Shown: in pieces, positions 15,057 to 20,573 of the stretch
Position numbering within the stretch: the stretch's first letter is position 1
Layout of the letters: the number at the start of each line of letters is the position of its first letter
Assembly (NCBI GenBank): GCA_937958785.1
Contig: CALGMY010000284.1
Location: forward strand, 1-20,573
DNA: 20,573 nt
From: an uncultured Gammaproteobacteria bacterium
Lineage (GTDB): Bacteria > Pseudomonadota > Gammaproteobacteria > Steroidobacterales > GCA-2729495
Direction of reading: 5' to 3'
Program-made: the position numbers and the translations under genes
Notes under the pieces: generated by a model
Databases searched by the model: none
Told to the model about the DNA's origin: nothing
What the model saw: the letters and a program-made list of their open reading frames with translations, nothing else

Positions 15057-16490
15057 GTGAAACCCCGCTCCTCAGGACCGCCCGTCCGCCAGCGCGGCGC
15101 CGCGCTGCTGCTGATGCTTCTCCTCCTCGTGCTCGGCGGCGCGGTGCTGTTCTCCCGGAACATGACGACGCAGGCACCGGGCGCAACCCGCACCGCGGCC
15201 AACGCTGAACTGCTGGCAGAGGCGAAGGAAGCCCTGCTGGGCTATGCGACGACCTACGACGCCACCCACCCGGGCGAGTTGGGCTTCCTGCCCTGCCCGG
15301 ACGTGGATGCGACGGGGCTGCTCGACGAGGGCGAGGCCCACGAACTGCTCTGCGGCCTCCAGCACCGGAGTGTGCTGGGCCGGCTGCCCTGGCGCACCCT
15401 GGGCCTCGACCCCGGCCGGACCCGCGGCGGCGAGTGCCTTTGGTATGCCGTGTCCGGGTCCTGGAAGGCCGGCGGCGTCGCCAAACCGGCGCTGCTCAAT
15501 CCGGACTCCAGCGGCCAGTTCCGCGTGCTCGCCACCGACGGCACCCTCGTTGCAGGGGCAACACCGGCCGAACGTGCGGTCGCCGTGATCATCGCGCCGG
15601 GTCCGCCGCTGCCCGGGCAACTTCGCCTCACGCTGCCCGCCGGCGTGAGCCAGTGCGGCGGCAACTTCACGGCTGGCGGCTACCTGGACAATGCCACCGG
15701 TCTCGGGATCAACAACGCCAACCTGGCGCTGGCCGCCGATGCCATCGATGACTTCGTGACGGCGGACCCCGGTGCCACCGGGGTGAACGACCAGGTGATC
15801 TTCATCACCCGTGCCGAGGTGCAGGAGCGGCTGCTCCGGCGCCCGGACGTGCAGGCGCGGCTGCGGGACCTCGCCTATGCCGTGGCGCGCTGCATCGCCG
15901 ATTACGGGTTGCGCAACCCGGGCGGGGCCACCGACCGGCGCCTGCCCTGGCCAGCCCCCGTGGACCTGCCGGATTACCGCACACCGGCCCAGTACAACGA
16001 CACGCCGGTCGGCCAGCTGAGCGGACGGGTGCCGGATGCGGTGAACGATTCCAATGTCCGCACCGGCAACCTGTCGCCCGGCGTCCTGTCGGCCTGCAAT
16101 ACGGCCACGGTGCCCGAGTGGACCCCGGAGATGGCCACGCTCTGGCGCCACTGGAAGGACCACCTCTTCTACGCGGTTGGCTGGGACTTCCGGCCCGACG
16201 CGCCGCCGGCGAGTGCCTGCGCCAGCTGCCTCACGGTGAACGGCGCCGGCGCCTGGGCGGGTCTGGTGATGTTCTCCGGCGCCCGTCTCACCGCCCTCGG
16301 GCAGGTCCGTGACGAGCCCCCGATGGACCCGGACACCCGCGGCACCATCGGCAATTACCTGGAAGGCCGCAACGCCGGCAACCACCCCAACGCATCCGGC
16401 ACCGGCAACTACGAGTCGGGCGCGGCAACCACGACTTTCAACGACATCCTCTACTGCATCGACGCCAACCTGAGTGTCACGCCATGCTGA
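15057..16490 (+). CDS. Very large pilin-like protein without Glu5 (putative minor pilin or tip subunit)
   Basis: Encodes 477 aa. The N-terminus VRQRGAALLLMLLLLVLGG (10-28) has a basic leader, a Gly14 cleavage position and a pilin-style hydrophobic helix, but no Glu at +5 and no Phe at +1. It resembles GspK or PilX-type minor pilins more than major pilins. A hallmark AEAKEALLGYAT (54-65) and LGFLPCPD (75-82) follow; the neighbour 3' has the same EALxGYA and LPCP pattern. The remaining roughly 390 residues are Cys-containing, Gly/Asn/Thr-rich and unrecognised, ending in CIDANLSVTPC. The GTG at 15057 lies six bases after the upstream stop with no strong ribosome site, and the 3' end overlaps the next gene by seven bases. 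Size and the missing Glu5 suggest a capping or adhesive tip subunit; this is inference. Confidence 0.65.
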   Translation: MKPRSSGPPVRQRGAALLLMLLLLVLGGAVLFSRNMTTQAPGATRTAANAELLAEAKEALLGYATTYDATHPGELGFLPCPDVDATGLLDEGEAHELLCGLQHRSVLGRLPWRTLGLDPGRTRGGECLWYAVSGSWKAGGVAKPALLNPDSSGQFRVLATDGTLVAGATPAERAVAVIIAPGPPLPGQLRLTLPAGVSQCGGNFTAGGYLDNATGLGINNANLALAADAIDDFVTADPGATGVNDQVIFITRAEVQERLLRRPDVQARLRDLAYAVARCIADYGLRNPGGATDRRLPWPAPVDLPDYRTPAQYNDTPVGQLSGRVPDAVNDSNVRTGNLSPGVLSACNTATVPEWTPEMATLWRHWKDHLFYAVGWDFRPDAPPASACASCLTVNGAGAWAGLVMFSGARLTALGQVRDEPPMDPDTRGTIGNYLEGRNAGNHPNASGTGNYESGAATTTFNDILYCIDANLSVTPC

Positions 16491-17269
16491 AGCGCCACCA
16501 TCGCCACCGCCTCCAGGCAGGCTTCAGCCTGCTGGAACTCGCCATCGTCCTGCTGATCGTCGGGCTGATGCTCGGCGGACTGATCATGCCGCTCAGCGCC
16601 CGCATGGACCAGCAGAAGGTCGAGACCACCCGGCGACAGCTGGAGCAGGTGCGCCAGGCGCTCGTGGGCTACGCGCTCGCCCGGGACGCACTGCCCTGCC
16701 CGGCCACGCCGGCCAGCGACGGGCTGGCCGCCACGACGGCCACCGGCTGCACGCGCCAGCACGGCTTCGTGCCGGCCGTGACCCTGGGCCTGCCCGGCCC
16801 GCTCAACCGGGACAAGCTGCTGCTCGACGCCTGGGGCAGCCCCATCCGCTACTCGGTGAGCAACAGCGACGCCAACGGCAATGGCCAGTGGGATTTCGTC
16901 CGGCCCGGCGAAATGCGTGCGGCGACCCTCGCTGCGCTCGCCCCCAGCCTCGACGTGTGCACTACGACCACGGGCTCGAGCGCGACGGCCTGCGCCAGCA
17001 GCGCCACGACCATCACGGCGACGGCCCCGGTGGTGCTGGTGTCCCTCGGCAGGAACTGGGCCACGGCCGCCGCCGGCGACCAGCTGGAGAACCTGGGGGC
17101 CACCGTCGCAGGCGGGCCGTCCGGGGTGTCCTACCCGGTGGCCAGCGACGACGTCTTCGTCAGCCGCACGGAGTCGGGCCAGGCGGGCAGCGAGTTCGAC
17201 GACATTGTGACGTGGGTCTCGCCGTCCACCCTCTACGGCGAGCTGGTCAGCGCCGGCCGCCTGCCGTGA
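16484..17269 (+). CDS. Type IV prepilin-like protein (minor pilin)
   Basis: Encodes 261 aa. A basic leader of 13 residues ends in QAG, followed by the class III prepilin signature FSLLELAIVLLIVGL with Glu at +5 (residue 18). Cleavage and N-methylation by a PilD-type peptidase are expected. The helix continues into QVRQALVGYALARDALPCP (residues 65-83), a pattern shared with the large pilin-like protein upstream. The globular part has four Cys residues, possibly two disulfides, a DAWGSPIRY segment (about 111-119) typical of GspG/PulG-like pseudopilins, and Ser/Thr/Ala-rich loops. Overlap of seven bases with the previous gene implies coupled expression. A pilus minor subunit or initiation-complex role is likely; which Msh minor pilin it corresponds to cannot be decided. 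Confidence 0.85.
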   Translation: MLKRHHRHRLQAGFSLLELAIVLLIVGLMLGGLIMPLSARMDQQKVETTRRQLEQVRQALVGYALARDALPCPATPASDGLAATTATGCTRQHGFVPAVTLGLPGPLNRDKLLLDAWGSPIRYSVSNSDANGNGQWDFVRPGEMRAATLAALAPSLDVCTTTTGSSATACASSATTITATAPVVLVSLGRNWATAAAGDQLENLGATVAGGPSGVSYPVASDDVFVSRTESGQAGSEFDDIVTWVSPSTLYGELVSAGRLP

Positions 17270-17291
17270 AGCGCGGGAAATCCACCGATTC

Positions 17292-17307
17292 TGTGACCGG
17301 TTTTACA
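17292..17307 (+). promoter_or_regulatory. CRP/Vfr-like operator upstream of the major prepilin
   Basis: TGTGA (17292-17296), six bases, TTACA (17303-17307) matches the CRP-family consensus TGTGA-N6-TCACA at nine of ten positions. It is part of a longer dyad TTCTGT...ACAGAA (17289-17310). Its centre, between 17299 and 17300, is 41.5 bases before a start point at 17341, the spacing expected for class II activation. The left flank shares 12 bases with the site before mshL. This is a sequence-based prediction only. Confidence 0.45.
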
Positions 17308-17328
17308 GAACGTCCCGGCGCATTCCCC

Positions 17329-17334
17329 CATGAT
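17329..17334 (+). promoter_or_regulatory. Possible -10 hexamer of the major prepilin promoter
   Basis: CATGAT matches the -10 consensus at four of six bases and sits exactly where a class II CRP-dependent promoter would need it, with no proper -35 at the usual distance. TTTACA (17302-17307) looks like a -35 but is 21 bases away. The leader would be about 60 nt, containing an 8-base palindrome GGACGTCC (17365-17372) and the ribosome site AGGAG (17390-17394). I looked for a sigma54 -24/-12 pair and found none. Confidence 0.3.
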
Positions 17335-17400
17335 TTCGCCAGGTTTTGCGGTAGCGGCGGGGCAGGACGTCCCGTCAGGATTTTCTTCCAGGAGCACGGC

Positions 17401-18009
17401 ATGTTCACCACGTCACGTCAGCAGGGCTTCACGCTCGTCGAGATCGCGATCGTCCTCGTCATCATCGGCCTCCTCATCGGTGGCGTGCTGAAGGGCCAGG
17501 AGATGATCACGAACGCGAAGGTCAGCAAGGTCGAGAACGACTACAAGGGCATCACCGCCGCCATCCTGGCCTACCAGGACCGCTACGGCGTGCTCCCGGG
17601 TGATGACCCGTCTGCCTCCACCCGCTTCCCGGGCACCTGGACCGCCGCCGACAATGGCAACGGCAATGGCGTGATCGCCGGCGCCTGGAACGGCACCGCC
17701 AACACCCTGGAGTCACGCAAGATCTGGAAGCACCTGCGCGGTGCCGGTTTCCTGAAGGGCCCGGTCGACGCCACGGCCGCCTCCTACCAGCAGCCGGCCC
17801 ACGCCTTCGGCGGGCTGGTGGGCTTCGAGCAGGGCATGTACAACCTGTCCGGCCACGTCGTCGTGTTCGGGGCCCTGCCGGGCAACGTGACCCAGATCCT
17901 CGAGGCACGGGGCGACGATGGCAATCCCAGCACGGGCTCCGTGCAGGGCAACGGCACCGCCACGGCCTACACGCTGAATACCAACTACAACGTGGCGTTC
18001 AGCTTCTAG
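17401..18009 (+). CDS. Type IV prepilin, probable major pilin
   Basis: Encodes 202 aa. A short leader (MFTTSRQQG) is followed by the classical prepilin signature FTLVEIAIVLVIIGLLIGG with Glu at +5. The helix leads to LKGQEMITNAKVSKVENDY (30-48), then AYQDRYGVLPGDDPSA, a pattern common in environmental type IV pilin families. The globular part is rich in Gly, Asn, Thr and Ala. It contains no Cys, so it lacks the C-terminal disulfide loop of PilA/MshA-type pilins. AGGAG at 17390-17394 is six bases before the ATG. It is the only pilus gene with its own sizeable upstream region (131 bases) and it is followed directly by a strong terminator, which fits a separately and highly expressed major subunit. 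That role is inferred from context. Confidence 0.85.
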   Translation: MFTTSRQQGFTLVEIAIVLVIIGLLIGGVLKGQEMITNAKVSKVENDYKGITAAILAYQDRYGVLPGDDPSASTRFPGTWTAADNGNGNGVIAGAWNGTANTLESRKIWKHLRGAGFLKGPVDATAASYQQPAHAFGGLVGFEQGMYNLSGHVVVFGALPGNVTQILEARGDDGNPSTGSVQGNGTATAYTLNTNYNVAFSF

Positions 18010-18015
18010 GCGACA

Positions 18016-18032
18016 CCCGGGCGGCGCCCGGG
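18016..18032. repeat. Small inverted repeat after the major prepilin
   Basis: CCCGGGC (18016-18022) and GCCCGGG (18026-18032) form a perfect 7-bp stem with a three-base loop just after the pilin stop. It has no T tract. It may protect the 3' end or assist the stronger terminator 13 bases downstream. Confidence 0.4.
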
Positions 18033-18044
18033 GCGAGAAAACGA

Positions 18045-18081
18045 AACGGGGCGGTGCGCGAGCACCGCCCCGTTGCTTTTT
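18045..18081 (+). terminator. Strong rho-independent terminator, possibly bidirectional
   Basis: A perfect 13-bp stem (18045-18057 with 18062-18074), a GCGA tetraloop and a following GCTTTTT tail form a textbook intrinsic terminator for the pilus genes. Read on the - strand, the same stem is followed by TCGTTTTC, so it could also stop the convergent DUF5666 gene that ends at 18101. Confidence 0.9.
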
Positions 18082-18100
18082 CGGGGTCGCGAGGAGCAGC

Positions 18101-19522
18101 TCAGTCCTCGAGCTCGACCTCTTCGGCGACGACCGGCGGATAGTCCGCGAGGAAGAACTTGACCTTCACGATGTCACCGACGTCGACGTCACCGCCAAAG
18201 AAATCTTCAATGCCCTCTTCGAACTGGGTGAACACGTTCGTCAGCACGGTCACGCCAAGGATACTAAAGCTATCGTTGGGCTCGTCGAAAGACGATATCG
18301 GCCCGCGCAGGATGCCTTCCTCCTCGTCGGACTCCTGGCGTTGCAGGAGCGTGGCCAGGATCGCGTTGCCCGCCTGTGGAACACCGCGGATCTCGACCAC
18401 GTCCCCGACCAGGAGGTCCGCCAGAGTGAAGTTCCGGACGTCCTCCTCGCTCTGGTCCTCAAGCCGGGTCTCCGTGTTCACGGTCACCGTCACGCCCAGC
18501 ACCACGAGCTGGTTGCTGCCGGGAGTCACCGTATCCACGTTGGCGGTGATGCGCACCGTCGAACTCGAGCCGGACGCCCCCGTTTGCACCCTTACCTCGC
18601 TGGCGACGATCGCGCCGCTGGAATTAAACTCGCCCTTGACTCGTACCTTGGCACCGAGCGCAACCGTGCCGCCCGTGGGCGGGACGCTGCTCTGGACCGG
18701 GATGCCGGCGACCGAGAAGGCGTTGTTTGAGGTGAAGCTGGTCACGTAGCCCTCGACCTCGGCGTCCTCGCCATCGTCACCGATGCTGCTGCCCTCGTCC
18801 TCGAGCTCGACTTCGGTGGCAATGAGCACATTGGCAATGACAGCCGTACCCCTAACCTCGACAAAGTCACCATTGCTGAGGCCATTGGGAACGCTAATCC
18901 CCGAGATGTCCACATCCTGGGTCCCGATGGCGAAGGCGGTCGCGGTCAGCCCCGATACGAAGCCGCGAATCTCAATTTCTCCGCCACCGATTTTTCTTTC
19001 TACGCGGGTTGCCCGGATGACCGTCCCCGGGTCCAACTGACCGCTGTCGTCCACGTAACCACTCACCTCCACGAAATCCCCGTCTGCCAGGCTGCCGATG
19101 TCGAACAGTGGCGAGGCGAACGAGGTGTCGGGGTCGACGGCCACGGTCTGGCCGAGCACCACGAAGGTGCCCGCCACCGTGTTGATGCTGGCGGCCGTGA
19201 TGGGCCCCTCCACCGCGTCGTCGTAGACGACCTCGTCGGCCCGGCGGGTGACGCCGTCGTCGGTGCTGGACCAGCGCAGGGTCACGACCTGGCCGACCTG
19301 CAGGTTGCCGATCGTGCCGCTGGTGTCGTCGATGAGGAAGGACGTGCCGCTGGTCTCGTACTCGACCCCGTTCACGATGATGCTGCCGAAGCCGGTGATC
19401 GTGCCGGTGGTCACCCCGAGCCGGTCGATGCCGGCAAAGCCGCCACCGCCACCACCGCCGCAACTGGCGACGAGCACGGCGGCCAGCGCCAGCGACCAGA
19501 TCTTCTGCATCACGTTCCCCAT
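18101..19522 (-). CDS. DUF5666-repeat lipoprotein
   Basis: Encodes 473 aa. A lipoprotein signal ends in the lipobox LVASC (Cys21), followed directly by seven Gly residues; Gly after Cys fits sorting to the outer membrane. The rest is a chain of about six beta-rich units of 55-75 residues, starting near residues 38, 104, 184, 255, 323 and 403. Each has a G-x-I/V opening, an F-x-V-x-G-x-x-V strand and a closing V-G-D-x-V-E-V-x-G block; the last three are LGAKVRVKG, VGDVVEIRG and VGDIVKVKF. This is the DUF5666 pattern; the function of that domain is not known to me. Acidic linkers separate some units. The ATG at 19520-19522 has AGGGG seven bases upstream. ATG 19508-19510 and TTG 19526-19528 are alternatives. 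It lies ten bases after the DUF6502 gene, so the two should be one operon. Parts of the gene are visibly less GC-rich than the rest of the window. Confidence 0.82.
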   Translation of the reverse strand: MGNVMQKIWSLALAAVLVASCGGGGGGGFAGIDRLGVTTGTITGFGSIIVNGVEYETSGTSFLIDDTSGTIGNLQVGQVVTLRWSSTDDGVTRRADEVVYDDAVEGPITAASINTVAGTFVVLGQTVAVDPDTSFASPLFDIGSLADGDFVEVSGYVDDSGQLDPGTVIRATRVERKIGGGEIEIRGFVSGLTATAFAIGTQDVDISGISVPNGLSNGDFVEVRGTAVIANVLIATEVELEDEGSSIGDDGEDAEVEGYVTSFTSNNAFSVAGIPVQSSVPPTGGTVALGAKVRVKGEFNSSGAIVASEVRVQTGASGSSSTVRITANVDTVTPGSNQLVVLGVTVTVNTETRLEDQSEEDVRNFTLADLLVGDVVEIRGVPQAGNAILATLLQRQESDEEEGILRGPISSFDEPNDSFSILGVTVLTNVFTQFEEGIEDFFGGDVDVGDIVKVKFFLADYPPVVAEEVELED

Positions 19523-19532
19523 GACCAAACCC

Positions 19533-20402
19533 CTATTCTCCAGATATCAGGAAGACACCAATGCCGAGCCTCATGGGCTTCGCCGCGCCACTCCCTGCCG
19601 GGGTGGACTGCGCGGGTCGCGCCTGGTGCTCGGTCAGCCACTTGTCCATGCGTTCCAGGAATTCCTGGCCGTTCTGCTCGACGAACGCCTCGAACTCGGC
19701 CATCGCCTCGGGCGCGACGCTGTCGCTGGTCGCGCGACCGATGAAGCGGCGGCGGGGCGCCTTGCCCCCGGCGGACCCCGGCTCGGCGCCCACATCCAGG
19801 TTGTGGGAGATGCCGGCCCCCAGGTCCCGCAGCATGCTGCCGGCGTTCAGGATCCACTCGGGATCGAAACGCCGGGGCATGAAGTAGCGTCGTTCCACCT
19901 TGAGGTTGCCGTCCGCGAGGACGGTCACCGCGCCGACGCGCTCGAGTTCCTTGCGCATGCTGGTGACCGGTACGTCGCCCCCGTAGCGGCGCCAGAGCGT
20001 GGCGAAGCTCGGACCCTCCCCGTCCGGTGCCAGCACCAGCGGTTCGCCACTCGGGGCAATGAAGTCGGGATCCTGGTGCCACCCCGAGAGCAGGCGGGTT
20101 GCATCCGTCGTCTTGTTGGGCATCGGCTCGGCCTCCTGCTCGAGGAGGGCCCGGACCCGGGCGATCTCCTTGCGGCTGACGCCGGTGAGGATCGACACCC
20201 GGGAGATGTTCGTGGGCCGGCCCTTGAGGCCGTAGTCCTGGCTCGCCACCGTGACGAAGACGCTCTTCGACACCTCGGCGAACTCCCGCCAGGTCATGCC
20301 GCACTTGAGCAGCAGGCTCGCGATGGGCCGGAGCAGGACCCGGCACGTCTGTACGACGACGCAGCGGTCCAGGCCGTTGGGTGGGGTGGATTCGGCTGGC
20401 AT
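19533..20402 (-). CDS. DUF6502-family protein with HTH-like N-terminal region
   Basis: Encodes 289 aa. The N-terminal third resembles a winged-helix or HTH module: a helix at LLRPIASLLLKCGMTWREFA (23-42), then SKSVFVTVAS and NISRVSILTGVSRKEIARVR (65-84), whose S-x-L-T-G-V-S-R-K-E-I core looks like a recognition-helix turn. A middle region GWHQDPDFIAPSGEPLVL (107-124) and FATLWRRYGGDVPVTSMRKEL (133-153) is typical of DUF6502. The C-terminus ends in RLGIGVFLISGE. No signal peptide or membrane helix is seen, so it should be cytoplasmic, possibly a DNA-binding regulator. The ATG at 20400-20402 starts the family-like sequence; longer frames upstream run through the GC-rich hairpin and look non-coding. 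It is followed by a DUF5666 lipoprotein gene, a pairing I recall from other proteobacteria. The regulatory role is inferred. Confidence 0.8.
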   Translation of the reverse strand: MPAESTPPNGLDRCVVVQTCRVLLRPIASLLLKCGMTWREFAEVSKSVFVTVASQDYGLKGRPTNISRVSILTGVSRKEIARVRALLEQEAEPMPNKTTDATRLLSGWHQDPDFIAPSGEPLVLAPDGEGPSFATLWRRYGGDVPVTSMRKELERVGAVTVLADGNLKVERRYFMPRRFDPEWILNAGSMLRDLGAGISHNLDVGAEPGSAGGKAPRRRFIGRATSDSVAPEAMAEFEAFVEQNGQEFLERMDKWLTEHQARPAQSTPAGSGAAKPMRLGIGVFLISGE

Positions 20403-20432
20403 GTCCACGGTGTTGAACGTTGGCCTGCGCCG

Positions 20433-20438
20433 ATTATG
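20433..20438 (-). promoter_or_regulatory. -10-like hexamer before the DUF6502 gene
   Basis: The - strand reads CATAAT, five of six bases of the -10 consensus, 30 bases upstream of the DUF6502 ATG. The place of the -35 (about 20456-20461) lies within a GC-rich hairpin and reads CCCGGC, so there is no usual -35. If used, the promoter would need an activator or an alternative element. Confidence 0.25.
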
Positions 20439-20446
20439 ACCGATTT

Positions 20447-20484
20447 GCCGGGCCCGCCGGGCGTTTCTCCCCGGCGGGCCCGGC
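20447..20484 (-). terminator. Perfect 15-bp GC-rich hairpin between two - strand genes
   Basis: Arms at 20447-20461 and 20470-20484 are perfectly complementary over 15 bases (GCCGGGCCCGCCGGG on the + strand left arm), with an eight-base loop. It lies 13 bases beyond the stop of the right-edge gene, where a terminator is expected. On the - strand the stem is followed by AAATCG rather than a T run, so it may stop transcription poorly or act as an mRNA 3'-end protector. Confidence 0.5.
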
Positions 20485-20496
20485 GGGCCGCTGCCC

Positions 20497-20573
20497 TCAG
20501 TCGTCCTCGTGCTCGAATTCCACCTCGTCCGCCGCCAGCAGCGCAAATTTCCATGCAAGCTGGTCTTCCTTTT
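20497..20573 (-). CDS. 3' end of an unidentified gene (partial)
   Basis: The last 24 residues before TGA (20497-20499 on the + strand as TCA) read KEDQLAWKFALLAADEVEF then EHEDD. The highly acidic tail and helical character suggest a genuine protein end, and the strong hairpin right after it supports that. The family cannot be identified from this piece. It is co-directional with the DUF6502 and DUF5666 genes. Confidence 0.55.
   Translation of the reverse strand, partial: KEDQLAWKFALLAADEVEFEHEDD

Noticed and set aside
17336..17349. Possible sigma54 promoter before the major prepilin (TTTTGC at 17344-17349)
   Set aside because: No GG lies 12 bases upstream of the GC, so the required -24 element is absent. 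The same check failed before mshL.
19437..19460. Gly-codon microsatellite after the lipobox of the DUF5666 protein as a phase-variation site
   Set aside because: Unit changes of three bases would stay in frame and only alter the Gly linker length; poly-Gly after the lipid Cys is common in GC-rich bacteria.
1..20573. Mobile elements, CRISPR arrays, tRNA or rRNA genes, and defence systems
   Set aside because: I found no transposase, integrase or phage-like protein, no spaced direct repeats, no tRNA-like cloverleaf, and no nuclease or toxin-antitoxin signature in either strand.

Overview
The window is GC-rich (clearly above 65% by eye) and very gene-dense. Protein families and lipoprotein, secretin and pilus features indicate a Gram-negative proteobacterium. 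The set of families (MSHA-type pilus, chorismate lyase-like protein, OmpA, DUF5666/DUF6502) fits best with a gammaproteobacterium, but I cannot name a genus. I see no rRNA, tRNA, CRISPR array, insertion sequence or phage gene.

Layout. (1) 1-2458: the tail of an unknown + strand gene, then a chorismate-pyruvate lyase-like gene on the - strand, divergent from an unusual two-domain alpha/beta hydrolase on the + strand. (2) 2455-6354: a recognisable sigma70-type promoter and a leader of about 146 nt precede an apparent operon. It encodes an OmpA-type porin (barrel, Ala/Pro linker, TSP3 and OmpA domains), a second stand-alone barrel that is clearly its paralogue, and an exported PQQ-dependent dehydrogenase of the membrane glucose dehydrogenase type. 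(3) 6492-18009: a near-complete MSHA-like type IVa pilus assembly locus in tight, often overlapping order: secretin lipoprotein (MshL), TPR protein (MshN-like), MshEN-domain ATPase (MshE), platform protein (MshG), PilM/PilN-like (MshI-like), PilO-like (MshJ-like), small periplasmic MshK-like protein, a very large pilin-like protein without Glu5, a second prepilin, and the likely major prepilin behind its own promoter region. It ends at a textbook 13-bp-stem terminator. (4) 18101-20573, all on the - strand: a DUF6502-family HTH-like protein followed by a DUF5666-repeat lipoprotein (a two-gene operon), and the 3' end of another gene.

How it works together. The pilus proteins would form one envelope-spanning machine: MshE powers assembly at the MshG platform, MshI/J/K-like proteins form the alignment complex, MshL is the outer-membrane pore with the MshN-like TPR protein assisting, and the prepilins are the substrates. 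MshE carries the two-motif, c-di-GMP-binding MshEN architecture, so the pilus is probably controlled by c-di-GMP. The two intergenic regions of the pilus locus share the 12-mer CCGATTCTGTGA, which in both places forms the left half of a CRP/Vfr-like site. In front of the major prepilin the site is a nearly complete dyad at ideal class II spacing from a -10-like hexamer. No prepilin peptidase, PilT retraction ATPase or MshM-type AAA protein is present here.

The most notable points are the duplicated hydrolase with altered catalytic sites, the rearranged MSHA-type locus with a giant Glu5-less pilin-like protein, the CRP-like control sites, and the DUF6502/DUF5666 pair. Nothing here is demonstrably a wholly new system.
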